From assembly GCA_902362455.1 (NCBI GenBank), contig CABIWJ010000013.1:1-50171 (forward strand): DNA of 50,171 bases, read 5' to 3'. Shown one piece after another: positions 6,940-14,462 of this stretch. The position numbers were made by a program, and so were the translations under genes. The notes beneath the pieces were generated by a model. That model was not told the DNA's origin, did not search any database, and saw nothing but the letters and a program-made list of their open reading frames with translations. Positions within the stretch are counted from its first letter, which is position 1; each line of letters starts with the position of its first letter. Origin of the DNA: Eubacteriaceae bacterium (GTDB lineage Bacteria > Bacillota > Clostridia > Lachnospirales > Lachnospiraceae).

Positions 6940-9018
6940 ATGAATGGAAAATTGAAAGCCAGCACAATTGCTGTTATGGCAGTGGGCGTTACAGGATTAG
7001 CACTTATAAATAATAAAGTCAGAAGATTTGATACTATAACACGTAACTCTTCAAAAAGTAATTTAAAATCAGGAGGCTCAAATAATTTTGCAAAAGGAAA
7101 TATGAAATCAGGAGGCTCAAATAATCTACAAAGGAATAAATGTAATACAGCAGGTTTAAAATCAAGTAATATAAGAAATGACAGATATCTTAAAAATTAC
7201 CGCAACACAGAGAGAAATAAGAATAAAATAAACAGTAAGGGAATCTATTACAGTAGTGGTAACTATGAAGCATTTGCAAGGCCGGAGAAACCAAAGGGTA
7301 TAGAGAAGAAATCGGCCTATATCGTAGGAAGTGGTCTTGGTTCATTAGCAGCTGCGTGCTTTCTTGTAAGGGATGCACAGATGCCTGGTAAAAATATTAC
7401 AATTCTCGAGGCAATGGACATAGCTGGTGGTGCGTGTGATGGAATTAATGATCCGGTAAGAGGATATGTAATGCGTGGCGGGCGTGAAATGGAGGACCAT
7501 TTTGAATGTCTGTGGGACTTATTTAGAAGTATTCCGTCTATCGAGACAGAGGGCGTGTCAGTTCTTGATGAATATTACTGGCTTAATAAACACGATCCGA
7601 ACTACTCATTATGCAGGGCAACAGTAAACAGAGGTAAAGATGCACATACAGATGGCAAATTCGGTTTAAGTCAGAAAGGTTGTATGGAGATTATGAAACT
7701 TTTCTTTACTAAAGATGAAGATTTATATGATAAGACAATCGAAGATGTATTTGATGATGAAGTCTTCGACAGTAATTTCTGGCTATATTGGAGAACAATG
7801 TTTGCGTTTGAAAATTGGCACAGTGCCTTGGAGATGAAATTATATTTTCAGAGATTTATACATCATATAGGTGGCCTGCCTGATTTCTCAGCATTGAAAT
7901 TCACGAAATACAATCAGTATGAATCGCTAATTCTTCCTATGCAGAAATATTTAGAAAAAGCAGGAGTTAATTTTAAATTTGGCACAGAAGTAACAAATGT
8001 AATTTTCAACATTTCAGAAGATAAGAAAATCGCAAAATGCATAGAATGTAAAATAAATGGCGAAAAGCAGAAGATAAAACTTACAGAAAATGACCTTGTA
8101 TTTGTAACGAATGGAAGCTGTACAGAGGGTACAATTTATGGAAGCCAGAATAAAGCCCCTGTAAAAGGAGCAGAAGTGAGAAAGAGTGGCTGCTGGGAAT
8201 TATGGAAAAATATTGCAGAGCAGGACAAGGCATTTGGCAATCCTTATAAATTCTGTTCAGACACAAGTCGTTCAAGCTGGGAATCAGCAACAATTACAAC
8301 TTCAGATGAAACGATTATCTCGCATATAAAGAAAATATGTAAAAGAGATCCGAGAACCGGAAAAGTTGTAACAGGTGGAATTGTATCGTGCAAGGATTCA
8401 AACTGGCTTTTAAGCTGGACAATTAACAGACAGGGACAATTTAAAGAACAGGATAAAGACGAGGTATGTATATGGGTATACAGCTTATTTACGGATGTTA
8501 ATGGTAATTATATTAAGAAGCCAATGAGGGAATGTACAGGTAAGGAGATTACTTCAGAATGGCTCTATCATATAGGAGTACCGGTTGATATGATAGATGA
8601 ATTAGCAAGCGACTATGCAAATTGTACACCTACAATGATGCCTTATATTACAGCATTTTTTATGCCAAGGAGAAAAGGAGACAGACCGGATGTTATACCT
8701 GATGGCTGCAAAAATTTTGCATTTCTCGGACAATTTGCTGAGACTCCTAGAGACACAATATTTACAACGGAATATTCAGTAAGAACTGCTATGGAGGCAG
8801 TATATGGATTATGCGGTGTTGACAGAGGCGTTCCCGAAGTATGGGGAAGTGTTTATGATGTTCGAGACTTGCTTGACAGCAGTGTTAAGCTGATGGATGG
8901 TAAATCTCCGCTTGATATTGATATTCCAAGACCACTTAAGATTGTAAGAAAACTGATTATAAGGAAAATACAAGGAACTGTAATAGAGGACTTATTAAAA
9001 GAACATAAAATTATTTGA
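6940..9018 (+). CDS. ohyA: oleate hydratase with N-terminal membrane segment
   Basis: 692 residues. It is expected to hydrate oleic and related unsaturated fatty acids to 10-hydroxy acids using FAD structurally. The FAD fold GSGLGS is at 130-135, followed by AAACFLVRDA and the hydratase-typical GGREMEDHFECLWDL and YWRTMFAFENWHSALEM. Catalytic-domain length is near the family's roughly 570-590. The first 120 residues are extra: a hydrophobic helix (about 8-23), then a basic, Asn/Ser-rich linker with a perfect duplication KSGGSNN (43-49 and 56-62; 21-bp DNA repeats at 7066-7086 and 7105-7125). This suggests tethering to the membrane, where fatty acids partition. Ribosome site GGAG; no close operon partner. 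Confidence 0.9.
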   Translation: MNGKLKASTIAVMAVGVTGLALINNKVRRFDTITRNSSKSNLKSGGSNNFAKGNMKSGGSNNLQRNKCNTAGLKSSNIRNDRYLKNYRNTERNKNKINSKGIYYSSGNYEAFARPEKPKGIEKKSAYIVGSGLGSLAAACFLVRDAQMPGKNITILEAMDIAGGACDGINDPVRGYVMRGGREMEDHFECLWDLFRSIPSIETEGVSVLDEYYWLNKHDPNYSLCRATVNRGKDAHTDGKFGLSQKGCMEIMKLFFTKDEDLYDKTIEDVFDDEVFDSNFWLYWRTMFAFENWHSALEMKLYFQRFIHHIGGLPDFSALKFTKYNQYESLILPMQKYLEKAGVNFKFGTEVTNVIFNISEDKKIAKCIECKINGEKQKIKLTENDLVFVTNGSCTEGTIYGSQNKAPVKGAEVRKSGCWELWKNIAEQDKAFGNPYKFCSDTSRSSWESATITTSDETIISHIKKICKRDPRTGKVVTGGIVSCKDSNWLLSWTINRQGQFKEQDKDEVCIWVYSLFTDVNGNYIKKPMRECTGKEITSEWLYHIGVPVDMIDELASDYANCTPTMMPYITAFFMPRRKGDRPDVIPDGCKNFAFLGQFAETPRDTIFTTEYSVRTAMEAVYGLCGVDRGVPEVWGSVYDVRDLLDSSVKLMDGKSPLDIDIPRPLKIVRKLIIRKIQGTVIEDLLKEHKII

Positions 9019-9127
9019 TTATAAGATAAAAGAATATAAAAATACAGATTGAGGAGTGTAAAAATACAGATTGAAAAATATATAAAAATATAAATTAAAG
9101 AATATAGAAGGAATAAAAAAATATCTA

Positions 9128-9156
9128 TTGACATAATATATTAAAAATGGTACCAT
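9128..9156 (+). promoter_or_regulatory. promoter upstream of the NiCo riboswitch
   Basis: TTGACA 9128-9133, 17-bp spacer, TACCAT 9151-9156. It starts a transcript running into the aptamer at 9188. The preceding 9019-9127 stretch is AT-rich and repetitive, with AAAAATACAGATTGA occurring twice (around 9040 and 9062) and no gene. Confidence 0.6.
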
Positions 9157-9187
9157 AAGCTAACTCTTTGCACTGCATATTAATCTA

Positions 9188-9300
9188 CAGTACAAACTGA
9201 TCAGACCATTGGCTTAGCCAAGGAGTCGGGCCTTAGAGCGGCAGTGAGATTATAACATCCACGGGACAGTAGTTACTATACTGATTCGTGGGTGTATTTT
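9188..9300 (+). ncRNA. NiCo (nickel/cobalt) riboswitch with terminator
   Basis: The order of conserved pieces fits the NiCo aptamer: ACTGATCAG, a short hairpin (TTGGCTTAGCCAA), GTCGGGC, AGCGGCAGTGAG, TTATAAC and GGGACAGT. The closing stem is CAGTACAAACT (9188-9198) with AGTTACTATACTG (9271-9283). ACATCCACG (9255-9263) can instead pair with CGTGGGTGT (9287-9295), followed by ATTTTTAT, a terminator that overlaps the aptamer's 3' part. Metal binding would thus block termination (on-switch). The downstream gene is a cation diffusion facilitator, the classic NiCo target. Identification is from remembered consensus, not a covariance search. Confidence 0.85.
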
Positions 9301-9457
9301 TATATAATGAAAACTTTTATTATATCTGAAATGGTTGTTTGATATTTATACAATCTAAGATGGTATCCATATATCATGTTGTATAGAGCTATCTGATATA
9401 AAGTAATAATTTGTAATATTACGAATTAAAGCATTTAAGAAAAGGTGGTTGAAAATT

Positions 9458-10402
9458 ATGGTAAGAAATATCGTAACAGAGGATACGAAGACTGGTAATG
9501 AAGTAACAGAAGATACAAAGACTGCTGGGAATGAATTTAAAAAAGTTGCTAATAAGGTAGCATTTATTACGATTATACAGAATGTTTTGTTGTCTGTATT
9601 TAAATTATTTGCAGGTATTTTTGCTCATTCTAATGCAATGATAAGTGATGCAATTCACTCAGCATCTGATGTATTTAGTACAATTGTTGTAATTATAGGA
9701 GTGAAACTTGCCTCAAAGGATTCTGACAAAGAGCATCCATATGGGCATGAACGTTTAGAATGTGTGGCAGCTAATATACTTGCAATGGTTTTATTATTCA
9801 CCGGTTTAGAGATAGGTTCAAAAGCCATAAAGGATATTTTTAGTGGAAATTATAGCAATCTAAAGGCACCTGGCGTGTTGGCACTGATTGCTGCAATAGT
9901 TTCAATAGTTGTAAAAGAGATTATGTACTGGTATACAAGACATTATGCTAAGAAGATTGATTCGAGTGCCTTGATGGCAGATGCATGGCATCATCGTTCA
10001 GATGCATTATCGTCAATTGGTGCATTAATAGGAATTAGTGGTGCAATGCTCGGATATCCTGTAATGGATGCAGTTGCCAGTCTTGTTATTTTTATATTTA
10101 TTGCAAAAGCAGCATATGACATTTTTAAAGATGCAATGGATAAAATGGTTGACCATTCATGTGATACAGAAACAGAGAAGGCAATATATGATTTAGTATT
10201 AGATAATAAAGAAGTTTTAGGAATTGATTTATTACAGACAAGAATATTTGGCAATAAGATTTATGTAGATGTGGAGATTCAGGTTGATGGTTCATATACG
10301 TTACAAAAGGCACATGAGATTGCTGAAGAAGTACATAAATCTATTGAACATAATTTCCATAAGGTAAAACATGTTATGGTTCATGTTAATCCTGCTAAAT
10401 AA
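9458..10402 (+). CDS. czcD: cation diffusion facilitator metal exporter
   Basis: 314 residues. A CDF-family proton antiporter with six predicted membrane helices and a cytoplasmic C-terminal ferredoxin-like domain (from about residue 225). The metal-site motifs are MISDAIHSASDVFS in TM2 and DAWHHRSDALSS in TM5. The NiCo riboswitch upstream points to export of Ni(II)/Co(II), perhaps among other divalent metals. ATG 9458 has AAGGTGG 9 nt upstream; the in-frame TTG 9449 is too close. An N-terminal duplication VTEDTKT (twice within the first 20 residues) precedes the first helix and is probably disordered. Symbol assigned by family, with moderate certainty. Confidence 0.88.
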   Translation: MVRNIVTEDTKTGNEVTEDTKTAGNEFKKVANKVAFITIIQNVLLSVFKLFAGIFAHSNAMISDAIHSASDVFSTIVVIIGVKLASKDSDKEHPYGHERLECVAANILAMVLLFTGLEIGSKAIKDIFSGNYSNLKAPGVLALIAAIVSIVVKEIMYWYTRHYAKKIDSSALMADAWHHRSDALSSIGALIGISGAMLGYPVMDAVASLVIFIFIAKAAYDIFKDAMDKMVDHSCDTETEKAIYDLVLDNKEVLGIDLLQTRIFGNKIYVDVEIQVDGSYTLQKAHEIAEEVHKSIEHNFHKVKHVMVHVNPAK

Positions 10403-10481
10403 TATGTACCAATGAAAATAATAAAGATTAGGGTGTCAAGAGATTCTGACGATACACGTAATAACGAATGGAGAAAAAGGT

Positions 10482-11309
10482 ATGGCAGATATACATATAA
10501 TAGAGATTACAGATTTTAATGCGCCAGAGTTAGATATTTATGCGAGACTAAGTGAGGGACAGTTATTAAACAGAGCAAACTTAGAAGATGGAATATTTAT
10601 CGCAGAAAGTCCAAAGGTAATCGAACGTGCATTAGATGCAGGCTGCAAACCTGTTTCAATATTAATGGAACATAAACACATTGATGGACAGGGAAAGGAC
10701 ATATTGAAACGTTGTGAGGACATTCCTGTTTATACAGCAGAGTTTGATGTGCTGACTAACCTTACAGGCTTCAAGCTGACAAGAGGAATGTTATGTGCGA
10801 TGCACAGGCCAAAACTTAGAAGTTCAAAGGAAATATGTAAAAATGCGAGAAGAATCGCAGTATTAGAAAGAGTTATGAATCCTACAAATGTAGGTGCAAT
10901 ATTCCGTTCGGCTGCAGCACTTAATGTAGATGCGATATTGCTTACTGAAGAATGTAGTAATCCTTTATACAGAAGAGCAATCAGAGTAAGTATGGGAACA
11001 GTTTTCCAGATTCCATGGACTAATATAGAAGATGATGTGGTATGGGAAGAAAATGGAGTAGATTATCTGCACAAATTAGGTTTTAAGACCGCTGCCATGG
11101 CATTAAGTGATAATTCCATAAGTATCGATGATGAAAATGTTATGAAAGAGGAAAGACTTGCAATTATATTAGGAACAGAGGGCGATGGCCTGCTTGAAAA
11201 GACAATTGCAGATAGTGACTATACTGTTAAAATTCCGATGTCACATGGAGTCGATTCATTGAATGTAGCTGCTGCCAGTGCTGTTACTTTCTGGCAGCTT
11301 TGCAAATAG
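10482..11309 (+). CDS. SpoU/TrmH-family RNA 2'-O-methyltransferase
   Basis: 275 residues. The N-terminal substrate-binding domain (about 1-110) is followed by the SPOUT knot. Motif 1 is RVMNPTNVGAIFRSAAAL, motif 2 LAIILGTEGDGL and motif 3 IPMSHGVDSLNVAAASAVTF; together they bind SAM in the trefoil knot. Such enzymes methylate a ribose in rRNA or tRNA; the position cannot be read from sequence. The gene ends 2 bp before the long inverted repeat 11311-11857 and faces the pseudouridine synthase gene on the other strand, so two RNA-modification genes converge here. Confidence 0.85.
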   Translation: MADIHIIEITDFNAPELDIYARLSEGQLLNRANLEDGIFIAESPKVIERALDAGCKPVSILMEHKHIDGQGKDILKRCEDIPVYTAEFDVLTNLTGFKLTRGMLCAMHRPKLRSSKEICKNARRIAVLERVMNPTNVGAIFRSAAALNVDAILLTEECSNPLYRRAIRVSMGTVFQIPWTNIEDDVVWEENGVDYLHKLGFKTAAMALSDNSISIDDENVMKEERLAIILGTEGDGLLEKTIADSDYTVKIPMSHGVDSLNVAAASAVTFWQLCK

Positions 11310-11310
11310 A

Positions 11311-11857
11311 ATTATTTAATTACCCAGACTTCGCACTTTCTGAATAAAATAGAAATATCGGCTGGCAATAAAAACTGATATATAATTATTTGAAATTGTG
11401 TCTGAAATTTCTAATTTGTCGATATCGGTTTCACTCTCTTTTTATTATTTGAGTTCATTCAATGCCAGAACATTCAAACCAAGGGTGTCCGTCTATGACA
11501 CACATTAGATTTATGACGTATCGTGTGTGCAAGTTATATGCCGTCAGATGCAAAAGGGCGGTGCAGTAAATCACCGTTTAAGCGAAGCGCGTTTGATTTA
11601 CTGCACTGTAATAAACTTTGCAGAGGACGGCATTTACTTGCACCCGATAAAGGAATATGAGAATGTGTGTCATAGACGTACACCTTGGCTTAAATGTCTG
11701 TCTGTTGAATGTACACAAAATTTGAGAGTGAAACTGATAACTGACAAATTTACGTAATTTCAGACAATCATTTCAAATAATTATAAATATCAGTTTTTAT
11801 TACTGACCGATAATTTAATCAAAATCAGAAATTGCGAAGTCGGATTTAATTAAATAG
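11311..11857. repeat. long nested inverted repeat at a convergent junction, copy GH1
   Basis: The whole gap between two convergent genes is one imperfect inverted repeat of about 547 bp centred at 11584. Inner perfect stem: GTGCAGTAAATCA 11561-11573 with TGATTTACTGCAC 11594-11606. Outer perfect stem: AATAAAAACTGATAT 11367-11381 with ATATCAGTTTTTATT 11787-11801. Other matching arm segments lie between and outside these, as far as TTTAATTA near both ends. The right end overlaps the pseudouridine synthase stop by 12 bp. The core (about 11487-11690) is homologous to GH2 at 39265-39904 in opposite orientation, and GATTTATGACGTATC (11508-11522) recurs there exactly. No credible protein is encoded. 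Confidence 0.85.
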
Positions 11858-12508
11858 ATTCCAAGGATAAGAAGCAGGTACATTTACTGAATAATCCATC
11901 ATTTCATTTGTGACAGGATGCTTAAATGCAAGTCTGTAAGACCATAATGCAATATCTGTATTACTGTCACGACTACCATATTTACCATCACCAAGAAGAG
12001 GCATTTTTCGTGATGCAAACTGGACACGAATCTGGTGTGTGCGACCGGTATGGAGTAATATTCTGACGAGTGATATTTCTCCATATTTCGATTCGTGTGT
12101 ACCTAGCAGTTTATATTCTAAAGATGCTTCTTTTACACCTTTACGCATTTTTTTGACAACGAATGATTTGTTTTTCCTTGAATCCTTAAATAAGAAATCT
12201 TTAAGTGTGGCAGCAGGTTCTAAAGGAACCCCATTGATAACTGCCATATATTCCTTAGTAAAATTTCTTTCAGAAATCGCAGCAGACAATTTACCTGCGG
12301 TTTTAGAATCTTTAGCATAGACCATTATACCTCCAACGCTTTTATCAAGACGATGTACAACATAAGATTTACATTTTGAATTATTATCAGCGAAATGTTT
12401 ATCTAATAAATCCATCATATTTTCATTTCCACTTTCATCTCTCTGTGATAAAATACCAATAGGTTTTATACATATAATTAAATTATTATCTTCAAATAGA
12501 ATGTTCAT
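11846..12508 (-). CDS. RluA-family pseudouridine synthase
   Basis: 220 residues, a compact RluA-type enzyme without an S4 domain. It converts a uridine in rRNA or tRNA to pseudouridine. The catalytic Asp is in VVHRLDKSVGGIMVYAK (about residues 44-60); ISLVRILLHTGRTHQIRVQF, then GDGKYGS, are family motifs. The start at 12508 has a perfect AGGAGGT ribosome site (complement of 12515-12521). The frame stays open upstream through a 45-bp tandem repeat, but that extension has no family match and I exclude it. The RNA target is unknown. Confidence 0.85.
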   Translation of the reverse strand: MNILFEDNNLIICIKPIGILSQRDESGNENMMDLLDKHFADNNSKCKSYVVHRLDKSVGGIMVYAKDSKTAGKLSAAISERNFTKEYMAVINGVPLEPAATLKDFLFKDSRKNKSFVVKKMRKGVKEASLEYKLLGTHESKYGEISLVRILLHTGRTHQIRVQFASRKMPLLGDGKYGSRDSNTDIALWSYRLAFKHPVTNEMMDYSVNVPASYPWNLFN

Positions 12509-12561
12509 TATGTTACCTCCTGTTTGCCAAATAGTAAAGTTAAACAGACTAATTGCAGGGC

Positions 12562-12670
12562 AGTCTTTTGAAATACTAACATTTGTAAATAGCAATTTGC
12601 AATATAAGTCTTTTAAAATCTTAATGTTTGTAAATAATGCTTTATAATATAAGTCTGATAAGATTTTAAC
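12562..12670. repeat. 45-bp tandem repeat, about 2.4 copies
   Basis: Unit 1 is 12562-12606, unit 2 12607-12651 and a partial third 12652-12670, each starting AGTCTT or AGTCTG and containing TTTGTAAATA. Units differ at scattered bases. It lies upstream of the pseudouridine synthase gene, and 45 bp equals 15 codons, which keeps its reverse frame open by chance. No known function. Confidence 0.7.
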
Positions 12671-12683
12671 ATAGGAGAAACGT

Positions 12684-12761
12684 ATGAACAAGTTTTTACA
12701 ACCTGATTCTGGCAGATATAATACATTTAATGATGTCGGAATCAAAAGTCCCCCGATTTGA
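12684..12761 (+). CDS. 25-residue ORF, likely remnant
   Basis: ATG 12684 follows TAGGAGAAACGT, a good ribosome site. The product (MNKFLQPDSGRYNTF...) ends at a TGA that overlaps a small hairpin (ATGCC 12761-12765 with GGCAT 12769-12773, then TATTTAAT). It could be a real small protein or a gene stub; I recognise no family. Confidence 0.3.
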   Translation: MNKFLQPDSGRYNTFNDVGIKSPPI

Positions 12762-12812
12762 TGCCGCTGGCATTATTTAATATAGGATAAACTATGGAAA
12801 TGAGGCTAAAAT

Positions 12813-13592
12813 ATGACCGAATTAGAGAAATATTATAATAAATTTAACGAAGAAAAGAGATTAAACAGCCGTCACGGTACGGTGGAATATGTTGTATCGA
12901 TGAAATATATTCATGATTACCTAAGTGATGATAAATCAGAGAAAATATTAGATATTGGTGCAGGGACAGGCAGATATTCTGTAGCTCTTTCAAATGAGGG
13001 CTATGATGTTACTGCTGTTGAATTAGTTAAATATAATTTAGGAATACTTAAATCTAAGAAAAGTAATGTTAAGGCATATCAGGGAACTGCACTTAATCTT
13101 TCAAGATTTGAAACTGGGACATTTGATGTGACATTGCTTTTTGGACCTATGTATCATTTGTATACATTTGAAGATAAGGTAAAGGCACTTAACGAAGCGA
13201 AGAGAGTAACTAAAAACGGAGGAATAATTCTGGTAGCTTATTGTATGAATGACTATGCTGTAATCAGACACGCATTTAAGGAAAATAATCTAAAAGAATG
13301 TTTAGAGAATAATAAGCTTACAAAAGATTTTCATTGTATTTCTGCACCTGAGGACTTATACGATTATGTAAGAATAGAAGATATAAACAGAATAAATGAG
13401 GCAGCAGGAATAAAGCGTATAAAGATAATCGCACCCGATGGTCCGGCTAATTATATGCGCCCTGTTCTGAATGCAATGGACGATGAAACATTTGAGAATT
13501 TTATTAAGTACCAGCTTACAGTTGCGGAAAGAGGGGACTTAATTGGTGCAAGTGCACATACAGTAGATATCTTAGAAAACATAAATATATGA
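12813..13592 (+). CDS. class I SAM-dependent methyltransferase
   Basis: 259 residues. The SAM-binding motif ILDIGAGTGRYSVAL is at about 46-60, the acidic end of beta-2 is TAVELV, and FDVTLLFGPMYHLYTFEDK is the catalytic-loop region. These place it in the Methyltransf_11/25 superfamily; the substrate cannot be told. Its stop overlaps the upstream side of the ABC ATPase gene (15 bp between stop and that gene's start), so the three genes to 16856 may be one operon (methyltransferase, ATPase, permease). Confidence 0.8.
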   Translation: MTELEKYYNKFNEEKRLNSRHGTVEYVVSMKYIHDYLSDDKSEKILDIGAGTGRYSVALSNEGYDVTAVELVKYNLGILKSKKSNVKAYQGTALNLSRFETGTFDVTLLFGPMYHLYTFEDKVKALNEAKRVTKNGGIILVAYCMNDYAVIRHAFKENNLKECLENNKLTKDFHCISAPEDLYDYVRIEDINRINEAAGIKRIKIIAPDGPANYMRPVLNAMDDETFENFIKYQLTVAERGDLIGASAHTVDILENINI

Positions 13593-13606
13593 AAAGAGGA
13601 AAAAGA

Positions 13607-14308
13607 ATGTCATATATAGAAATTAAAAATCTTAATAAAATTTACAATATGGGAGAAGTAGAGATTAAAGCATTAGATAATACTTCATTTAATATAGATA
13701 AGGGCGAATTAGTGGTTATTCTTGGACCTAGTGGTGCTGGAAAGACAACCTGCCTGAATATACTTGGTGGTATGGATATTGCAACAAACGGCGAGGTTAT
13801 AGTAGATGGCAGGGATATAAGCAAACTTAAAGGAAAAGATTTGATTAAATATAGAAGAACAGATATTGGTTTTGTATTTCAATTCTATAATCTGGTTCAA
13901 AACCTTACGGTTATAGAAAATGTCGAGTTGGCAGTACAGTTATGTAAAGACCATTTAGAACCGGAAGAGGTGTTAGATAAGGTTGGACTGTCTGAAAGAA
14001 AACAGAATTTTCCGTCGCAGTTATCAGGTGGAGAGCAGCAGAGAGTTGCAATAGCAAGGGCAATAGCTAAGAATCCTAAGATATTATTATGTGATGAACC
14101 AACAGGAGCACTTGATTATAAAACGGGTAAACAGATACTTAAATTATTACAGGATACATGTAGAAATGAAAATGTGACAGTAATCATAATCACTCATAAT
14201 GGAGCATTAGCACCTATGGCAGATAAAGTCATAAAATTCAAAAACGGTTCAGTAGAACAGGTAATTACGAATGATAATCCGGTAAATATTGATGAGATTG
14301 AGTGGTAG
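13607..14308 (+). CDS. ABC transporter ATPase, MacB/LolD type
   Basis: 233 residues with all ABC motifs: Walker [11 protein letters not shown]-loop FVFQFYNL, signature LSGGEQQR, Walker [13 protein letters not shown] and the switch His in IIITHN. This type pairs with FtsX-like permeases (mechanotransmission or peptide/lipoprotein export), and one follows. ATG 13607 is preferred over the overlapping ATG 13589 because AGAGGA (13595-13600) is correctly spaced. A hairpin element (E2) separates it from its permease. Confidence 0.9.
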   Translation: MSYIEIKNLNKIYNMGEVEIKALDNTSFNIDKGELVVILGPSGAGKTTCLNILGGMDIATNGEVIVDGRDISKLKGKDLIKYRRTDIGFVFQFYNLVQNLTVIENVELAVQLCKDHLEPEEVLDKVGLSERKQNFPSQLSGGEQQRVAIARAIAKNPKILLCDEPTGALDYKTGKQILKLLQDTCRNENVTVIIITHNGALAPMADKVIKFKNGSVEQVITNDNPVNIDEIEW

Positions 14309-14456
14309 GAATGGAGCATAGTGAGAAAAATAATACTGATGTAATTATTTTTCTCACAGCTAAATGTGCCGCAGGCGTCGCATTTAGCATTTATCGCAGG
14401 GCAAAATTTGAAATTTTGCCCGCAATTCCTCCGACGTAAACGTCTGCGGAATGGAG
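14308..14456 (+). repeat. multi-hairpin 5'-leader element, copy E2
   Basis: Four hairpins in order: GTGAGAAAAATAAT (14321-14334)/ATTATTTTTCTCAC (14344-14357); GCTAAATG (14359)/CATTTAGC (14381); linker ATTTATCGCAG; GGGCAAAATTT (14399)/AAATTTTGCCC (14411); then ATTCC..GACGT/ACGTC..GGAAT (14425-14452). The flanking direct repeat GGAATGGAG (14308-14316 and 14448-14456) is a ribosome site, so the element looks inserted at the permease's Shine-Dalgarno. Copy E4 (43857-44008) has the same plan with different stem sequences. It splits an ATPase-permease pair without breaking either gene. Confidence 0.8.
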
Positions 14457-14462
14457 AAAAGT

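Noticed and set aside
11527..11757. 76-codon open frame inside GH1
   Set aside because: It crosses the hairpin loop and both arms, has no family match, and the GH2 core does not keep an equivalent frame.
11311..11857. Insertion sequence or group II intron
   Set aside because: No transposase, maturase or intron motifs are encoded; the only structure is the inverted repeat itself.
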